A stretch of DNA of 54,224 bases from positions 1 through 54,224 of the forward strand of contig JAYFRL010000015.1 in assembly GCA_034925905.1 (NCBI GenBank), written 5' to 3'. The notes below the pieces were generated by a model, which was given only the letters and a program-made list of their open reading frames with translations, ran no database searches and was not told where the DNA came from. Below are positions 41,523-51,048 of this stretch, piece by piece (the first letter of the stretch is position 1; each line of letters begins with the position of its first letter). Both the position numbers and the translations under genes were made by a program. The DNA is from JAYFRL01 sp034925905. Its GTDB lineage: Bacteria > Bacillota > Clostridia > Lachnospirales > Anaerotignaceae.

Positions 41523-43631
41523 TCAAGCTTCGCTTTCCTTAAGCTTAGAAGTAGTTTTCCCGTTTTTCCATCTGCGGCTTGTTTTTCTAAAAATAGGTTC
41601 GCATACATAAAGCACGGGTGGCAATATAAAAATGCTGACAACAGCTGAAATTAATGCACCCCGGGCAAGCATTACGCAAATACTGCTTATAATTTCAATT
41701 TTAGAAACAATGCTTACGCCGAGAGTTGCGCAAAAGAGCACCAGAGCACTTGTAATAATGGATGGATCGGAGGTTTTAGCCGCAATTAAAATTGCCTCGC
41801 GCCGGCTAAGCCCGTTTTGAATTTCCTCCCTGAAGCGTGTGGTTATAAGTATAGCATAATCCACCGTTGCTCCAAGCTGAATACAGCCGATTACGGTTGG
41901 TGATATGAACGGTATCACCGCTCCCGTGAAATAGGGTATACCCTGGTTAATGAATATCGCAAGCTCAATTGCGGAAACCAATACAATAGGGATTGTTAAA
42001 GACTGGAACAATATAGCCACAATCAGGAAAATAGCTGCTATTGAAATTTAATTGGTAACTTTAAAATCAACCGAAGCTGTTGTAATTAAATCATCCGTTA
42101 AAGCGGATTCGCCTGTAATATAAGCGCTTGGGTCGTAAGATTTTATGATGCTTCTTATTTCTTTAAGCTGCTCTGAGATTTCATTAGAAGCTGTGGCATA
42201 GCTTGAATTAATTACCATAAGCTGCAAATCTCCCTGTTTTAACATTTCACGGACTTCATCCGGAACGAAAAAATCGGGTATTCCTGTGCCTAAAATATTG
42301 TTGTATGAAATAACTTCTTCTATTCCGTCTAAATTTTTGATTTGTTCTTCTATAGCGTTCATATCCATACTTTTCAAACTATTGTTAAGAATTACAAAAT
42401 GTGTTGTTGCCATGTTGTAGTCATCCTTCAACTTATTATTGGCTACAATGGACGGCATGTTTTGAGGCAGAGCCTCATCAAGCTTATAGTATACATTTGT
42501 ATGGTTTTGCGAATATAAGGCAGGAATAAACAAAACCAGGGAAACAGCTAAATAAATTTTGCTGTGGTTTATTATGCTGGTATTTATTTTGTCGAACTCC
42601 GGAAGCAGCGAACGGTGACGATAGCGTTCTATCTGCTTATCAAAAATCAACAAAAATGCTGGTAATACCAAAATAACCGTTAATACGCCCAAAACAACTC
42701 CCTTAGCCATAACAATGCCTATATCTTTTCCAAGCAAAAGCTGCATGAAGCATAACGCCAGAAATCCGGCTATGGTGGTTAAAGAGCTGCCGGAAAGAGA
42801 AGTTAAGGCTGTTTGAACGGCATGGGCCATTGCGTTTTTATTGTCGTCGAATTTAGGTTTTTCTTCCTGATATCTCCGGTATAAAAAGATTGAATAGTCC
42901 ATAGTAACTCCAAGCTGCAAAACAGCAGCAATTGCTTTTGTGATATATGATATTTGACCCATGAAAATATTTGTGCCAAAATTATATATAACTGCCATTC
43001 CTATACCGGCTAGAAAAATCAGCGGCAAAAGCCATGATTCAAAAGTCAGCGACATGGCAAAAAACGAAAGTATAACGGCCAGCAAAATAAAAATTGGGAT
43101 TTCATGGTCTACCAAGTCTCGCGTATCTTTTATAACGACTGAAAACCCGGCCAGGAAGCAGTTTTTATTGCATAACGAACGAACCTTATCGATGGCTACC
43201 ATTGTTTCTTCCGATGCTCCGGGATGCTCATATTGTATTATCATCATAGTTGAATCGCCCGAAAAAAAGATATCCCGCAAATTAGAAGGAAGAAGCTCCG
43301 TTGGGATTTGAATGCCTAGAAGGTCTGATACCCAAACGGCGTTATTTACTCCCGGGATATCTTTTATGGAGCTCAGGAGACGTTCGGTGTAAACAGGAGG
43401 CATGTTTTCCACAATGAGCATGCTTGTAGCCGCATCTTTAAAGGGTTCTTCCAAAAAGACCTCGCCTTTAGACGATTCCAAATCTGGCGGCAGATAATTT
43501 AAAATATCATAATTGACCTTTGTGGCAACCACGCCAAAAAACGACGGAATTAACAGCAAAATTGCTATGATGGCGACAAGTTTTGGGTGGCGCGTAAGCT
43601 TATAAGAAAAATTTTCTATCAAAATAAACAC
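41523..43631 (-). pseudogene. RND/MMPL-family exporter interrupted by an in-frame TAA
   Basis: Read as one frame this is a 702-codon gene, normal for Gram-positive MMPL/RND exporters with two repeats of one TM helix, an outer loop and five TM helices. The first 527 codons (43631-42051) give repeat 1 complete (TMDYSIFLYRRY) and the loop of repeat 2. Codon 528 is TAA (42050-42048), and the same frame goes on for 174 codons (ISIAAIFLIVAILFQSLTIP, TVDYAILITTRF) to the stop at 41523. So one base change, not a frameshift, splits it inside the first pore helices of repeat 2. Either a recent pseudogene or an assembly/culture variant; the GTG/ATG-started C-terminal piece alone is unlikely to work. Confidence 0.85.
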
Positions 43632-43640
43632 CCCCCAAAT

Positions 43641-45881
43641 TTAGTTTTGCCCCATATTAAAAAAACTGGCTATAGTTTTAAAAAAATCTACAAACATCTG
43701 AATTATTCGGTCCCAAACCGTGACTTTTTCCGCTGTTGTGTCAGGAGGGTTTGTTTGTTCCGCTTGTTTTGCTTTTATTTCTTGAGTACGGATAAGAATT
43801 TGCACGCTGGAAGGCGTGTTGTTTTTAGTTGAGGTTAAGGATACGGGAAGCGCATCGGAATCCATCATCAGCAGATTGTTTTTTTCGCCTGTATATTCGT
43901 CCCATTTATCTTCGATTAGGTCGGATATGCTTTTTTTAGCGTTCCTTATTTCATCTGTTGAGTTAAAGCTTGAAGCGGATTTTCTGAGTGCGGCGGAAAG
44001 GGCGGAAAGGGTTTCTTTTGTGCCGGCGTCCAGTTGTTTGCCGCTTGCTTTTATGAGGCTTTCTGTTTCAGACATAAAAGTATTAAGGGCATTTATTTCT
44101 CCTTTAAGAGAGTTGCTTAAAGAAATCGTATCATTAAGCGTGTTTTGAAGTTTTGGTTCTGCTTCATCCAAGGTTTTATGTACGATGTCGATTTGATCAA
44201 TAAATTTTTGCACATCTCTAATTAGTTTTTTGCTTGCCACAGTTCCGTTTTTTGCATCGCTTAAGAGACTGTCCAACAAGTTGTTCACATCATCGGTTCT
44301 AAGTTCTCTTAATGAAGCTATCACACTTGCTGTGGCAGAGGATATAGTGGAAGCTCCTCCGGAGATGGTATTAGCCGATTCCAGCTCCTGTTCTATTTCG
44401 CTTCTTGATTCCCAAATTCCAAGATAGAGAGAAATCTGGGTATCCGGGAGGGAATAGGGAGCGTTTTGAAGAACGCTGGTTGTGAATTGCTCAAAAGTTA
44501 CGCTTTCATAACCGGGCTGGAGTATATATTGCCCGTATTGCTGATATAACGCTTTCATGCTGCTTAAAATCGATTCTATCTGGGATACTGTAAGGCTTAC
44601 GTCTGAAGTGATTTCAACAACCTGGTTGCCGATTGCGCTATCTCCAATGTTTTCAACGCTGTTTAAAACAGATTCCAAGTATAAAAGATTGTTGTCTAGA
44701 TTATCCATGGTATCAGATAAATCATCGGCTATGTCTTTTGCATCCTTGCGGTCGCTTTCAAAATCAGAGAGAGCGTCGCGGGCATCGTCTAAATCAGAAG
44801 AAGTCTTCTGAAGCACGTCATTCATATCAGATAAGTTTGTTTTTAAAGTTTGAAGCGTTTCTTTTGCGTAAGTAATATCCCCTTCTATTGGCTCCATTGT
44901 TGTGTCTATATTGCTTAGGCCTTTTAAAACTTCGTCTAAATCGGTATAAATATTATCTTTTCCGGATGAGATGGTTTCACGTGCCTGATTAAGTTTATCA
45001 AGACCGTCGGCTGTGGCATCCAGGTTATTGCCCATGCCGTCAATGGAGTCTAAAATGCTGTTTAAGCTGTCGTTTATGCTGTTATAGGAATCCTCAATAT
45101 CTTCTTTGGCGTCACGAAGCTCTGCAATATCGGAGAGCTGCGAAAGTGTTGCAGGAGCAATCATAAAGGTTACCCCGTCGAAAGAAAAATCATTTGAACC
45201 GACTCGTATTGTAAAATTACCTTCCTCACCTGGAAGAAGTATAAATAAAACCACCCGGAGGTTTCCCAATAGCTGAACCTGGGCGCCGGGAGCTTCAAGG
45301 GAAAGGATATCATCGGAATTAAAAACGGCAATCGCTTCCAATGTTTCGTTGTTGCGCGCATATTCACTTGCCGATTCATTTGTCAGTGCATCAATGTTTA
45401 TTTCTATTTCGCCGGTCTGCCCGGCAAGCTCTTCAGCTTTTTTTGGAACCCCATTTAAGCGGTAGGACAAGGAGAGCTTCCAGGGCAGCTCTGAAAACGG
45501 CTTATTAGTTTTCCCTTCGAAATAGAAATGATTTATAGAACTATCGTCAAAATTGAAGGTTATTTTTCCGTCGTCTACAGCAGGCTCCGTATTATCCGTT
45601 AAATTAATGATCTCGTCATATTGTCCGTAATCTGAGACGGAGGAGAATCCGTTTAACGTGTAGCTTTTAACAACGCTTGCGTCTTTTAGATTTCCGTAGT
45701 AATCAAGAGTTGCATAATATGCCTCGTCGCAGGCAGGGTTTATAAAGCCATTATTTTCCGCTGCGGAGCAATTAACAGGGGATGCCGCAAATATTAAGCT
45801 CATGGATAATGCGGATATGCGGGTGATTTCCCCCTTTATATTTTTAAGGGTTTTTCTTTTTGCGAAAAATTTAAGTTTCAT
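43641..45881 (-). CDS. Exported coiled-coil partner of the MMPL exporter
   Basis: 746 aa from ATG 45881 behind AAGGAAG; a Met three codons upstream is less well placed. An N-terminal signal or anchor segment (about 20-42, ISALSMSLIFAASPVNCSAA) precedes a beta-rich domain (to about 235) and a long Asp/Ser/Leu-rich coiled-coil region (about 250-430 and 560-680). The C-terminal end is amphipathic (VWDRIIQMFVDFFKTIASFF). YhgE/Pip-type helper proteins of MMPL exporters have similar coiled coils but several C-terminal TM helices, which are absent here. Nine nt before the exporter gene and divergent from tetR, so probably a helper of that exporter. Substrate unknown. Confidence 0.65.
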   Translation of the reverse strand: MKLKFFAKRKTLKNIKGEITRISALSMSLIFAASPVNCSAAENNGFINPACDEAYYATLDYYGNLKDASVVKSYTLNGFSSVSDYGQYDEIINLTDNTEPAVDDGKITFNFDDSSINHFYFEGKTNKPFSELPWKLSLSYRLNGVPKKAEELAGQTGEIEINIDALTNESASEYARNNETLEAIAVFNSDDILSLEAPGAQVQLLGNLRVVLFILLPGEEGNFTIRVGSNDFSFDGVTFMIAPATLSQLSDIAELRDAKEDIEDSYNSINDSLNSILDSIDGMGNNLDATADGLDKLNQARETISSGKDNIYTDLDEVLKGLSNIDTTMEPIEGDITYAKETLQTLKTNLSDMNDVLQKTSSDLDDARDALSDFESDRKDAKDIADDLSDTMDNLDNNLLYLESVLNSVENIGDSAIGNQVVEITSDVSLTVSQIESILSSMKALYQQYGQYILQPGYESVTFEQFTTSVLQNAPYSLPDTQISLYLGIWESRSEIEQELESANTISGGASTISSATASVIASLRELRTDDVNNLLDSLLSDAKNGTVASKKLIRDVQKFIDQIDIVHKTLDEAEPKLQNTLNDTISLSNSLKGEINALNTFMSETESLIKASGKQLDAGTKETLSALSAALRKSASSFNSTDEIRNAKKSISDLIEDKWDEYTGEKNNLLMMDSDALPVSLTSTKNNTPSSVQILIRTQEIKAKQAEQTNPPDTTAEKVTVWDRIIQMFVDFFKTIASFFNMGQN

Positions 45882-45953
45882 ATGGTACACTTCCTTTTAG
45901 TTTATAAAATAGATATTTTTTAAAAAATACATGAGTTTATTTATAGACACATG

Positions 45954-45982
45954 TTGATTTTTATATTGGCGTTAATTATAAT
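45954..45982 (+). promoter_or_regulatory. Promoter of the tetR-like gene
   Basis: TTGATT (45954-45959), 17 bp, TATAAT (45977-45982). About 220 bp lie between the two divergent starts, room for shared operators that I could not define. Confidence 0.7.
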
Positions 45983-46104
45983 ACTGTTAATGGGTAAATG
46001 CAACATACACATTGGTAAATTTGTCTATCTTGTCTGGTATATTTTATCCGGTGGGAAGTGTGAGATTTGCAAATAAGAAACGGGCTAAAACGGGAGGGTT
46101 TTTT

Positions 46105-46689
46105 ATGATACATAAAGAGGACAGGCAAACAAAGCGCTCAAAAAGATTGCTGAAACAAGGACTTTTGGAGCTTATGGGCGAAAAAAAATTCACAGACATA
46201 ACTGTCCGTGACATTACAGAGAGGAGCGATTTAAACAGGGGGACATTTTATCTTCACTATTCAAACACCTATGATTTACTTACAAAACTGGAAAGCGAGA
46301 TGTTTGCCGATGTGCAGGCAATTATTGATGAGCATAGCGTAGAGGCAAATTCGGGGACTTTGCAGCCAATTCTCGAGCCGATTTTAAGTTATATAGTACA
46401 GAACAAAGATATCTGTTACACATTATATAGGAACACCCCTGGGGGCAGCTTTGTGGATAAGATGCATAAGCTTATTTATAAAAACGGCGTTGCCATAATA
46501 CATCACCGCTTTCCTGCGGCTTCGGATGAAAGGCTTAGATATTTGCTTAGCTTCATAACATATGGTCTTATTGGGCTTATCAAGGAATGGTTTGATACGG
46601 ATATGAAAACGGAAAATAAAGAGATTGTTAAAATTGCTGATACAATGCTTAATGCTCTGGCAGAGAAAATTTTTGCAACCTTTAAATAG
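46105..46689 (+). CDS. TetR/AcrR family transcriptional regulator
   Basis: 194 aa. N-terminal TetR helix-turn-helix (RSKRLLKQGLLELMGEKKFTDI, VRDITERSDLNRGTFYLHYSN at about 30-50) and a C-terminal ligand domain of the type found in YxaF/TetR_C-like proteins (GLIGLIKEWFD). ATG 46105 follows GGGAGG by 6 nt; longer in-frame starts lack a site. Divergent from the exporter operon, so presumably its repressor; the ligand is likely the exporter substrate. Confidence 0.9.
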   Translation: MIHKEDRQTKRSKRLLKQGLLELMGEKKFTDITVRDITERSDLNRGTFYLHYSNTYDLLTKLESEMFADVQAIIDEHSVEANSGTLQPILEPILSYIVQNKDICYTLYRNTPGGSFVDKMHKLIYKNGVAIIHHRFPAASDERLRYLLSFITYGLIGLIKEWFDTDMKTENKEIVKIADTMLNALAEKIFATFK

Positions 46690-46738
46690 GCGTAGCCGCT
46701 TATAAGCTGGAATTGCAAAACGTCCATAATTAGTATAT

Positions 46739-46778
46739 AAAACAGGCAGGTACGGTGTTTTCCGTAACTGCCTGTTTT
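46739..46778. terminator. Bidirectional terminator
   Basis: AAAACAGGCAG (46739-46749) pairs with CTGCCTGTTTT (46768-46778) and the inner TACGG with CCGTA. It separates tetR from the penicillin-binding protein gene on the minus strand. Confidence 0.9.
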
Positions 46779-46836
46779 TATGATTTACTATATTATTAAG
46801 AAATACCCGTAGAAAGTTTGCAAGGCTTTAATTATG

Positions 46837-49539
46837 TTATTCAAGGCTTCCTAAAGGCGGAAGATTGCTGCTGTCTCCGCTTGAATCTTCGTTTTCCGCC
46901 GGATTGTTATTGTTGGAATCAGGGATTATTTCATCCAATGGGTCGGTGTATGGGTAATCATAAATTCCCGTCCCCGGATATGCACTGCTTCCAAAAGGAG
47001 GCACATAATTTTCCGCGGTATGATATTCGCAGGTTTTGCTTATGTCTATGGCTATTTTCCCATCTGGTACGTTTTTATAAAGAAGCTCTCCCGTCTCCGG
47101 GTCAACAGCAAGAACCAGCTCCTGAACTGAGCTTTCCGGGCAATATTCGCCTGCAAGCTGACCCGAATCCATACATATTCTAAACTTTTTATGGCACTGG
47201 CAGGTTTCGGGAACCGAGAAATCAGACGTACAGTAATCTGTAACGGTTGTGTATCCGTAATAATCGTTTTCGCAAAGACCCGGAACAGCAAGCTGCCCGG
47301 AAGCTCTGCAAAGAGTTATAGAGCTGATACCGTCCGGTTTTTCAAATTTTTTATTTTCAAGTCCTTCGTGTATTTTTTCCATAACATCCCTCCAAAGGAG
47401 AAGATGGTAGCTTTTATCGTATTTTATTTTTTGGGGCTGGTCATACCCTAACCATATGCCGGCAACATAATATGGAGAATAGCCTGCGAAGCAAAGGTCT
47501 TTGTCATCGCTTGTTGTTCCTGTTTTTCCGGCTAAGTTCATAGATACGTTTTTAAATCTTGCAAGGCCTCCGGTTCCGCCGCCGCTTATAACGTCTTCCA
47601 TCATATCAGTAAGCAGAAAAGCGGTTGTTTCTTTTATAACCCGTTTTGGTTCAGGATTGTTTTCAAGAAAAATATTTCCGTCATGGTCAAGCACTTTTGA
47701 ATATAAGGATGGCTTTAAATAAATTCCGCCGTTTGCTATTGTTCCATATGCTGCGGTAAGCTCTAAAATGCTTACACCGTCCGTTATGCCTCCCAGCGAA
47801 GTTGCGGGGACAACATCCGAGACTATTCCGTTTGGGGTTTCCCTTGAACGTACAAGGCTTGTGAACCCAAAATTTTCAAGATATTCAAAAGCTCTTTCAA
47901 CCCCTACATTTATAATTGTCTTTGCGGCGAGTATGTTTAAAGAGTCCCTTATTCCTTCTCTTACGGTGCACGGACCGCGGTATGTGTCTGACCCATACCA
48001 GTTTGAAGGCGTCCAGTTCCATTGTTCGGCTGTGAAAGGCTCATCCTGTATAATGGTAGGCGGCATAACTATGCCAAGGTCTATTGCGGGGGCATAAGAA
48101 GCCAAAACCTTAAAGCAGCTTCCCGGTTGCCTTAAGGCCTGGGTTGCCCTGTTAAACACAAGGTTTCCGGTTTTTTCACCTCTGCCGCCTATCAAGGCTT
48201 TAACCTCTCCTGTATGGTAATCCAAGATAACCATTGCGGATTGCAGGGATCTCGAAGTGGAAACATTATCAAGCACAAAGGAATATTTATCCGTTATAAG
48301 CTCTTCCTTAACGGAAGCTATGAATGCTTCCGTTTCCGCATCTGCATTTTCTGCCGAAACAGTTGTTTTCTTCGAGAAATGCTCCTGTTCGTTTGTTTCT
48401 TTATTTAAAAGGGATATCGTATAAGTAACGTCATATGTGTCTCCCGCGGGGGGGAACAATGAATCATCGGCATATGAAGCGTCCATAATTTCCTGCATAT
48501 CAGTGTCTATTGTTGAATATACCTGAAGACCGCCGCTGTATATAAGATTAAAGGCTTGTTTTTCCGTCATCCCTTTTTGTTCAACTATATCGGCTGCAAG
48601 CTCGTTTATAAGAGCATCAACAAAATAGCTGTGTACTTTGCTTGTGGAAGAATCGTCAACAAGCTTTCCGACTATCTTTGAATAAATATCTTCGTCTTTG
48701 GCCTGGTCATATTCTGCCTGGGTTATATATCCAAGCTCTAGCATTTTTGAAAGCACAGTTAATTGGCGTTCTTTATTGTTTTCCGGATAGCTCAAAGGCG
48801 AATAGGCCGATGGATTTTTTGTTATTCCGGCTATAGAAGCGCATTCCGCAAGAGTAAGGGCTTCTAATTCCTTGCCGAAATAAAATTTCGCTGCGGATTT
48901 AACTCCGTTTAAGCCATGGTTTAAGCCTATTGAATTTAAATAAAGCTCAAGGATATAATCTTTCGCTTTTTTTTTGCTTCCAAGCTTTTTGGTAAGCTCT
49001 TTTTCAAGTTTAACTGCAAGATATTGCTCCTGAAGCTTTCTTTCTATTTTTTTCTCCGAAGTTAATATTTCGTTTTTAATAAGCTGCTGGGTTATCGTGC
49101 TGGCGCCCTGGGACATATCCATTGCTTTTATATTTACGACAAGGGCGCGGAGCATTCCTTTAAAATCAATGCCGTTGTGGTCGTAAAACCGTTCGTCCTC
49201 TATTGCTATAATGGCATTTTTAAGATTAAGCGGGATATCCTCAAGTGAGGCGTATTCACGGTTTTCATCTCCATGCAGCAAGTCTATTTCGATTTCTTGC
49301 TGGTCGTATATTACGGAAGTGTAGTTTTCAGGAACAACATCTATGGTGTTTAAAGCAGGCGCGTTTTCGACTATTCCCATATATGCGCCCAAAACGGCGC
49401 CGCCCATTGCGAAAACGCCTATAATAACCGCAACGAAGAATATCCTTAGGAAAATAACGGCAAAGCGGTTTTTGATACGTTGCCTTTTTTTGCGTGAAGG
49501 ATGGTTCCTTTTTGCTTCAGCATCCTTTGAATAATCCAT
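46837..49539 (-). CDS. Class A penicillin-binding protein (PBP1A-like)
   Basis: 900 aa bifunctional peptidoglycan synthase. Cytoplasmic basic tail, one TM helix (about 27-52), then a GT51 glycosyltransferase with catalytic Glu114 (IAIEDERFYDH) and QGASTITQQL (144-153), and a transpeptidase with Ser474-x-x-Lys477 (PGSCFK), SLN 533-535 and KTGTT 672-676. The tail beyond ~730 has about nine Cys (LCRASGQLAVPGLC, CQCHKKFRIC, EYCPESS) and an acidic Pro/Asn-rich end; Cys-rich tails occur in clostridial PBPs and may be disulfide- or metal-linked. AAGGAGG site. No recU next to it. Confidence 0.94.
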   Translation of the reverse strand: MDYSKDAEAKRNHPSRKKRQRIKNRFAVIFLRIFFVAVIIGVFAMGGAVLGAYMGIVENAPALNTIDVVPENYTSVIYDQQEIEIDLLHGDENREYASLEDIPLNLKNAIIAIEDERFYDHNGIDFKGMLRALVVNIKAMDMSQGASTITQQLIKNEILTSEKKIERKLQEQYLAVKLEKELTKKLGSKKKAKDYILELYLNSIGLNHGLNGVKSAAKFYFGKELEALTLAECASIAGITKNPSAYSPLSYPENNKERQLTVLSKMLELGYITQAEYDQAKDEDIYSKIVGKLVDDSSTSKVHSYFVDALINELAADIVEQKGMTEKQAFNLIYSGGLQVYSTIDTDMQEIMDASYADDSLFPPAGDTYDVTYTISLLNKETNEQEHFSKKTTVSAENADAETEAFIASVKEELITDKYSFVLDNVSTSRSLQSAMVILDYHTGEVKALIGGRGEKTGNLVFNRATQALRQPGSCFKVLASYAPAIDLGIVMPPTIIQDEPFTAEQWNWTPSNWYGSDTYRGPCTVREGIRDSLNILAAKTIINVGVERAFEYLENFGFTSLVRSRETPNGIVSDVVPATSLGGITDGVSILELTAAYGTIANGGIYLKPSLYSKVLDHDGNIFLENNPEPKRVIKETTAFLLTDMMEDVISGGGTGGLARFKNVSMNLAGKTGTTSDDKDLCFAGYSPYYVAGIWLGYDQPQKIKYDKSYHLLLWRDVMEKIHEGLENKKFEKPDGISSITLCRASGQLAVPGLCENDYYGYTTVTDYCTSDFSVPETCQCHKKFRICMDSGQLAGEYCPESSVQELVLAVDPETGELLYKNVPDGKIAIDISKTCEYHTAENYVPPFGSSAYPGTGIYDYPYTDPLDEIIPDSNNNNPAENEDSSGDSSNLPPLGSLE

Positions 49540-49764
49540 TTTAAAGCCTCCTTATAAAAAACAGGCGTAGCCTAAGCTTTTATATGTATAATAATACATC
49601 TATGCTTTAATTTAAGAAAAATATACAAGCTTTATTATAACAGATATAACTTTTATAATAAAGAAATAAAATATTAAATATCATTTATGATTTATGAAGC
49701 ATTTATTTTAAGATTATTGTGGAAATGAGAAGGCCTCCTTCATAGTATATACGGGGGTGATATA

Positions 49765-50406
49765 GTGGGATGTTCCATATTGTCTAAAAAACCGGCAGCA
49801 AAGCGATTTAGGAGGTTTTTGATTTTAGTTTTTATAATTTTTCTAACAGTATTTGCCGTTTTAGTTTTTAATAACCGTATATTGCCAAAAGCGATAGAAA
49901 TTTCACGCCTTGAAGCCCAAAATGTTTCAAATATGTGCATAAACACGGCGGTTATGAAAGTTATAGAGGAAACCGGAGTTTCGGCATCAGATTTTTTCGG
50001 GAGTGCTAATTCGGATGTAAAAGGGTTTTCTGTGAATACCGTGCTTGTGAACAAGCTTTGTTCAAAAATAAGTGTAGAGCTTAATGAAGAGATAAAAAGT
50101 ATAAATGACAGAAAAATAAAAATCCCCATAGGTGCTGCTTCGGATATGGGGATTTTTAACAATATAGGCCCTGATATAGGCTTTAAGCTTCTGGAACACG
50201 GCACATCTTATGTGGATTATGAAACGAGCTTTGAAGAAGCCGGTATAAACCAGACGAATTTTAAGATATGGCTTAACGTATCCGTAAATGTAAAGATAGT
50301 TAATCCGCTTGTTTCAAAGGACATAAATGTGCAAAGGAAAATAATGCTTGTGGATACTGTTATAAAGGGCGATATTCCGGAGGGTTATCTTAGTATATCA
50401 AGATAG
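49765..50406 (+). CDS. yunB: Sporulation protein YunB
   Basis: 213 aa. GTG start at 49765 behind GGGGGTG (5 nt). Basic N-terminus, one TM helix (about 15-37), then the YunB domain with RKIKIPIGAASDMGIFNNIGPDIGFKLLEHG and SFEEAGINQTNFKIWLNVSV. In Bacillus yunB is a SigE-dependent mother-cell sporulation gene. Its presence says the organism belongs to an endospore-forming lineage. The 3' end overlaps the convergent nudix gene by 22 nt. Confidence 0.9.
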   Translation: MGCSILSKKPAAKRFRRFLILVFIIFLTVFAVLVFNNRILPKAIEISRLEAQNVSNMCINTAVMKVIEETGVSASDFFGSANSDVKGFSVNTVLVNKLCSKISVELNEEIKSINDRKIKIPIGAASDMGIFNNIGPDIGFKLLEHGTSYVDYETSFEEAGINQTNFKIWLNVSVNVKIVNPLVSKDINVQRKIMLVDTVIKGDIPEGYLSISR

Positions 50407-51041
50407 CTTTCGCCTCCAAGCATCTTGACTACATGGTTAACTATTCTGGCGGTTATTCCCCATATTATATTGTCTTTATATACGTAAAAAAGCTCCGGGA
50501 TCTTAGGCACTTTACTCCACCCATAGCTACGCCCGCCCTGAATTAATTCAAAAGGGAAATCTTCAGGGACTTCAAGCTTAAGTGAAACAAAATGCACGGC
50601 AGGAGGATTTTCCATAAAAAAATTTAAAGGGACAGGGATTATTTTGTGTACTTCATTTGGGCTATATTTTATATCTTCAAGCCCCATGTTTTCTATAAAT
50701 CCTACAAATGGTGTTATATATGCCCCAAAATTGGTTACTATGAAGTTTGAAGCTCCCAGGATGCGTATGTTTTTTTGGGGTATGCCAAGCTCCTCGTGTG
50801 TTTCACGTAAAGCTGTTTCAAGCATTACCTCTCCTTTTTCTTGCCTGCCTCCGGGGAAACAAATATCTCCGGGCTGTTTTTTAAGCTCAAGGGATCTTTG
50901 GGTGAATAAGATATTAAGCTCTCCGTCCGCATAAATTAAAGGCACTAAAACGGAATTTTTAAAGTATATGCCCTCTGGCTCGGGTATGTGGGTTTCAAAG
51001 ATCTGTTTTATTAATTCAGGCGTTAAGTTTGAATTGTCCAT
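50385..51041 (-). CDS. NUDIX hydrolase, CoA pyrophosphatase (NudL/YeaB-like)
   Basis: 218 aa. The Nudix box fits G-x5-E-x7-REUXEEXGU as GRQEKGEVMLETALRETHEELG(I). Before it the CoA-hydrolase signature LFTQRSLELKKQPGDICFPGG matches the LLT-RS-L--H-GQ-FPGG pattern of enzymes splitting CoA into 3',5'-ADP and phosphopantetheine. Third gene of the minus-strand operon ttcA-xer-nudix, 7 nt behind the recombinase. Its end overlaps yunB tail to tail. Confidence 0.88.
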   Translation of the reverse strand: MDNSNLTPELIKQIFETHIPEPEGIYFKNSVLVPLIYADGELNILFTQRSLELKKQPGDICFPGGRQEKGEVMLETALRETHEELGIPQKNIRILGASNFIVTNFGAYITPFVGFIENMGLEDIKYSPNEVHKIIPVPLNFFMENPPAVHFVSLKLEVPEDFPFELIQGGRSYGWSKVPKIPELFYVYKDNIIWGITARIVNHVVKMLGGESYLDILR

Positions 51042-51048
51042 ATAAAAA

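Noticed and set aside
41523..42020. Separate 165-aa membrane protein gene downstream of the exporter
   Set aside because: It is in the same frame as the exporter and continues its second repeat; the upstream codons after the TAA also encode the expected helix, so it is a fragment of one gene.
50385..50406. Tail-to-tail overlap of yunB and the nudix gene as a frameshift sign
   Set aside because: Both proteins end at family-typical positions; a 22-nt convergent overlap is compatible with intact genes.
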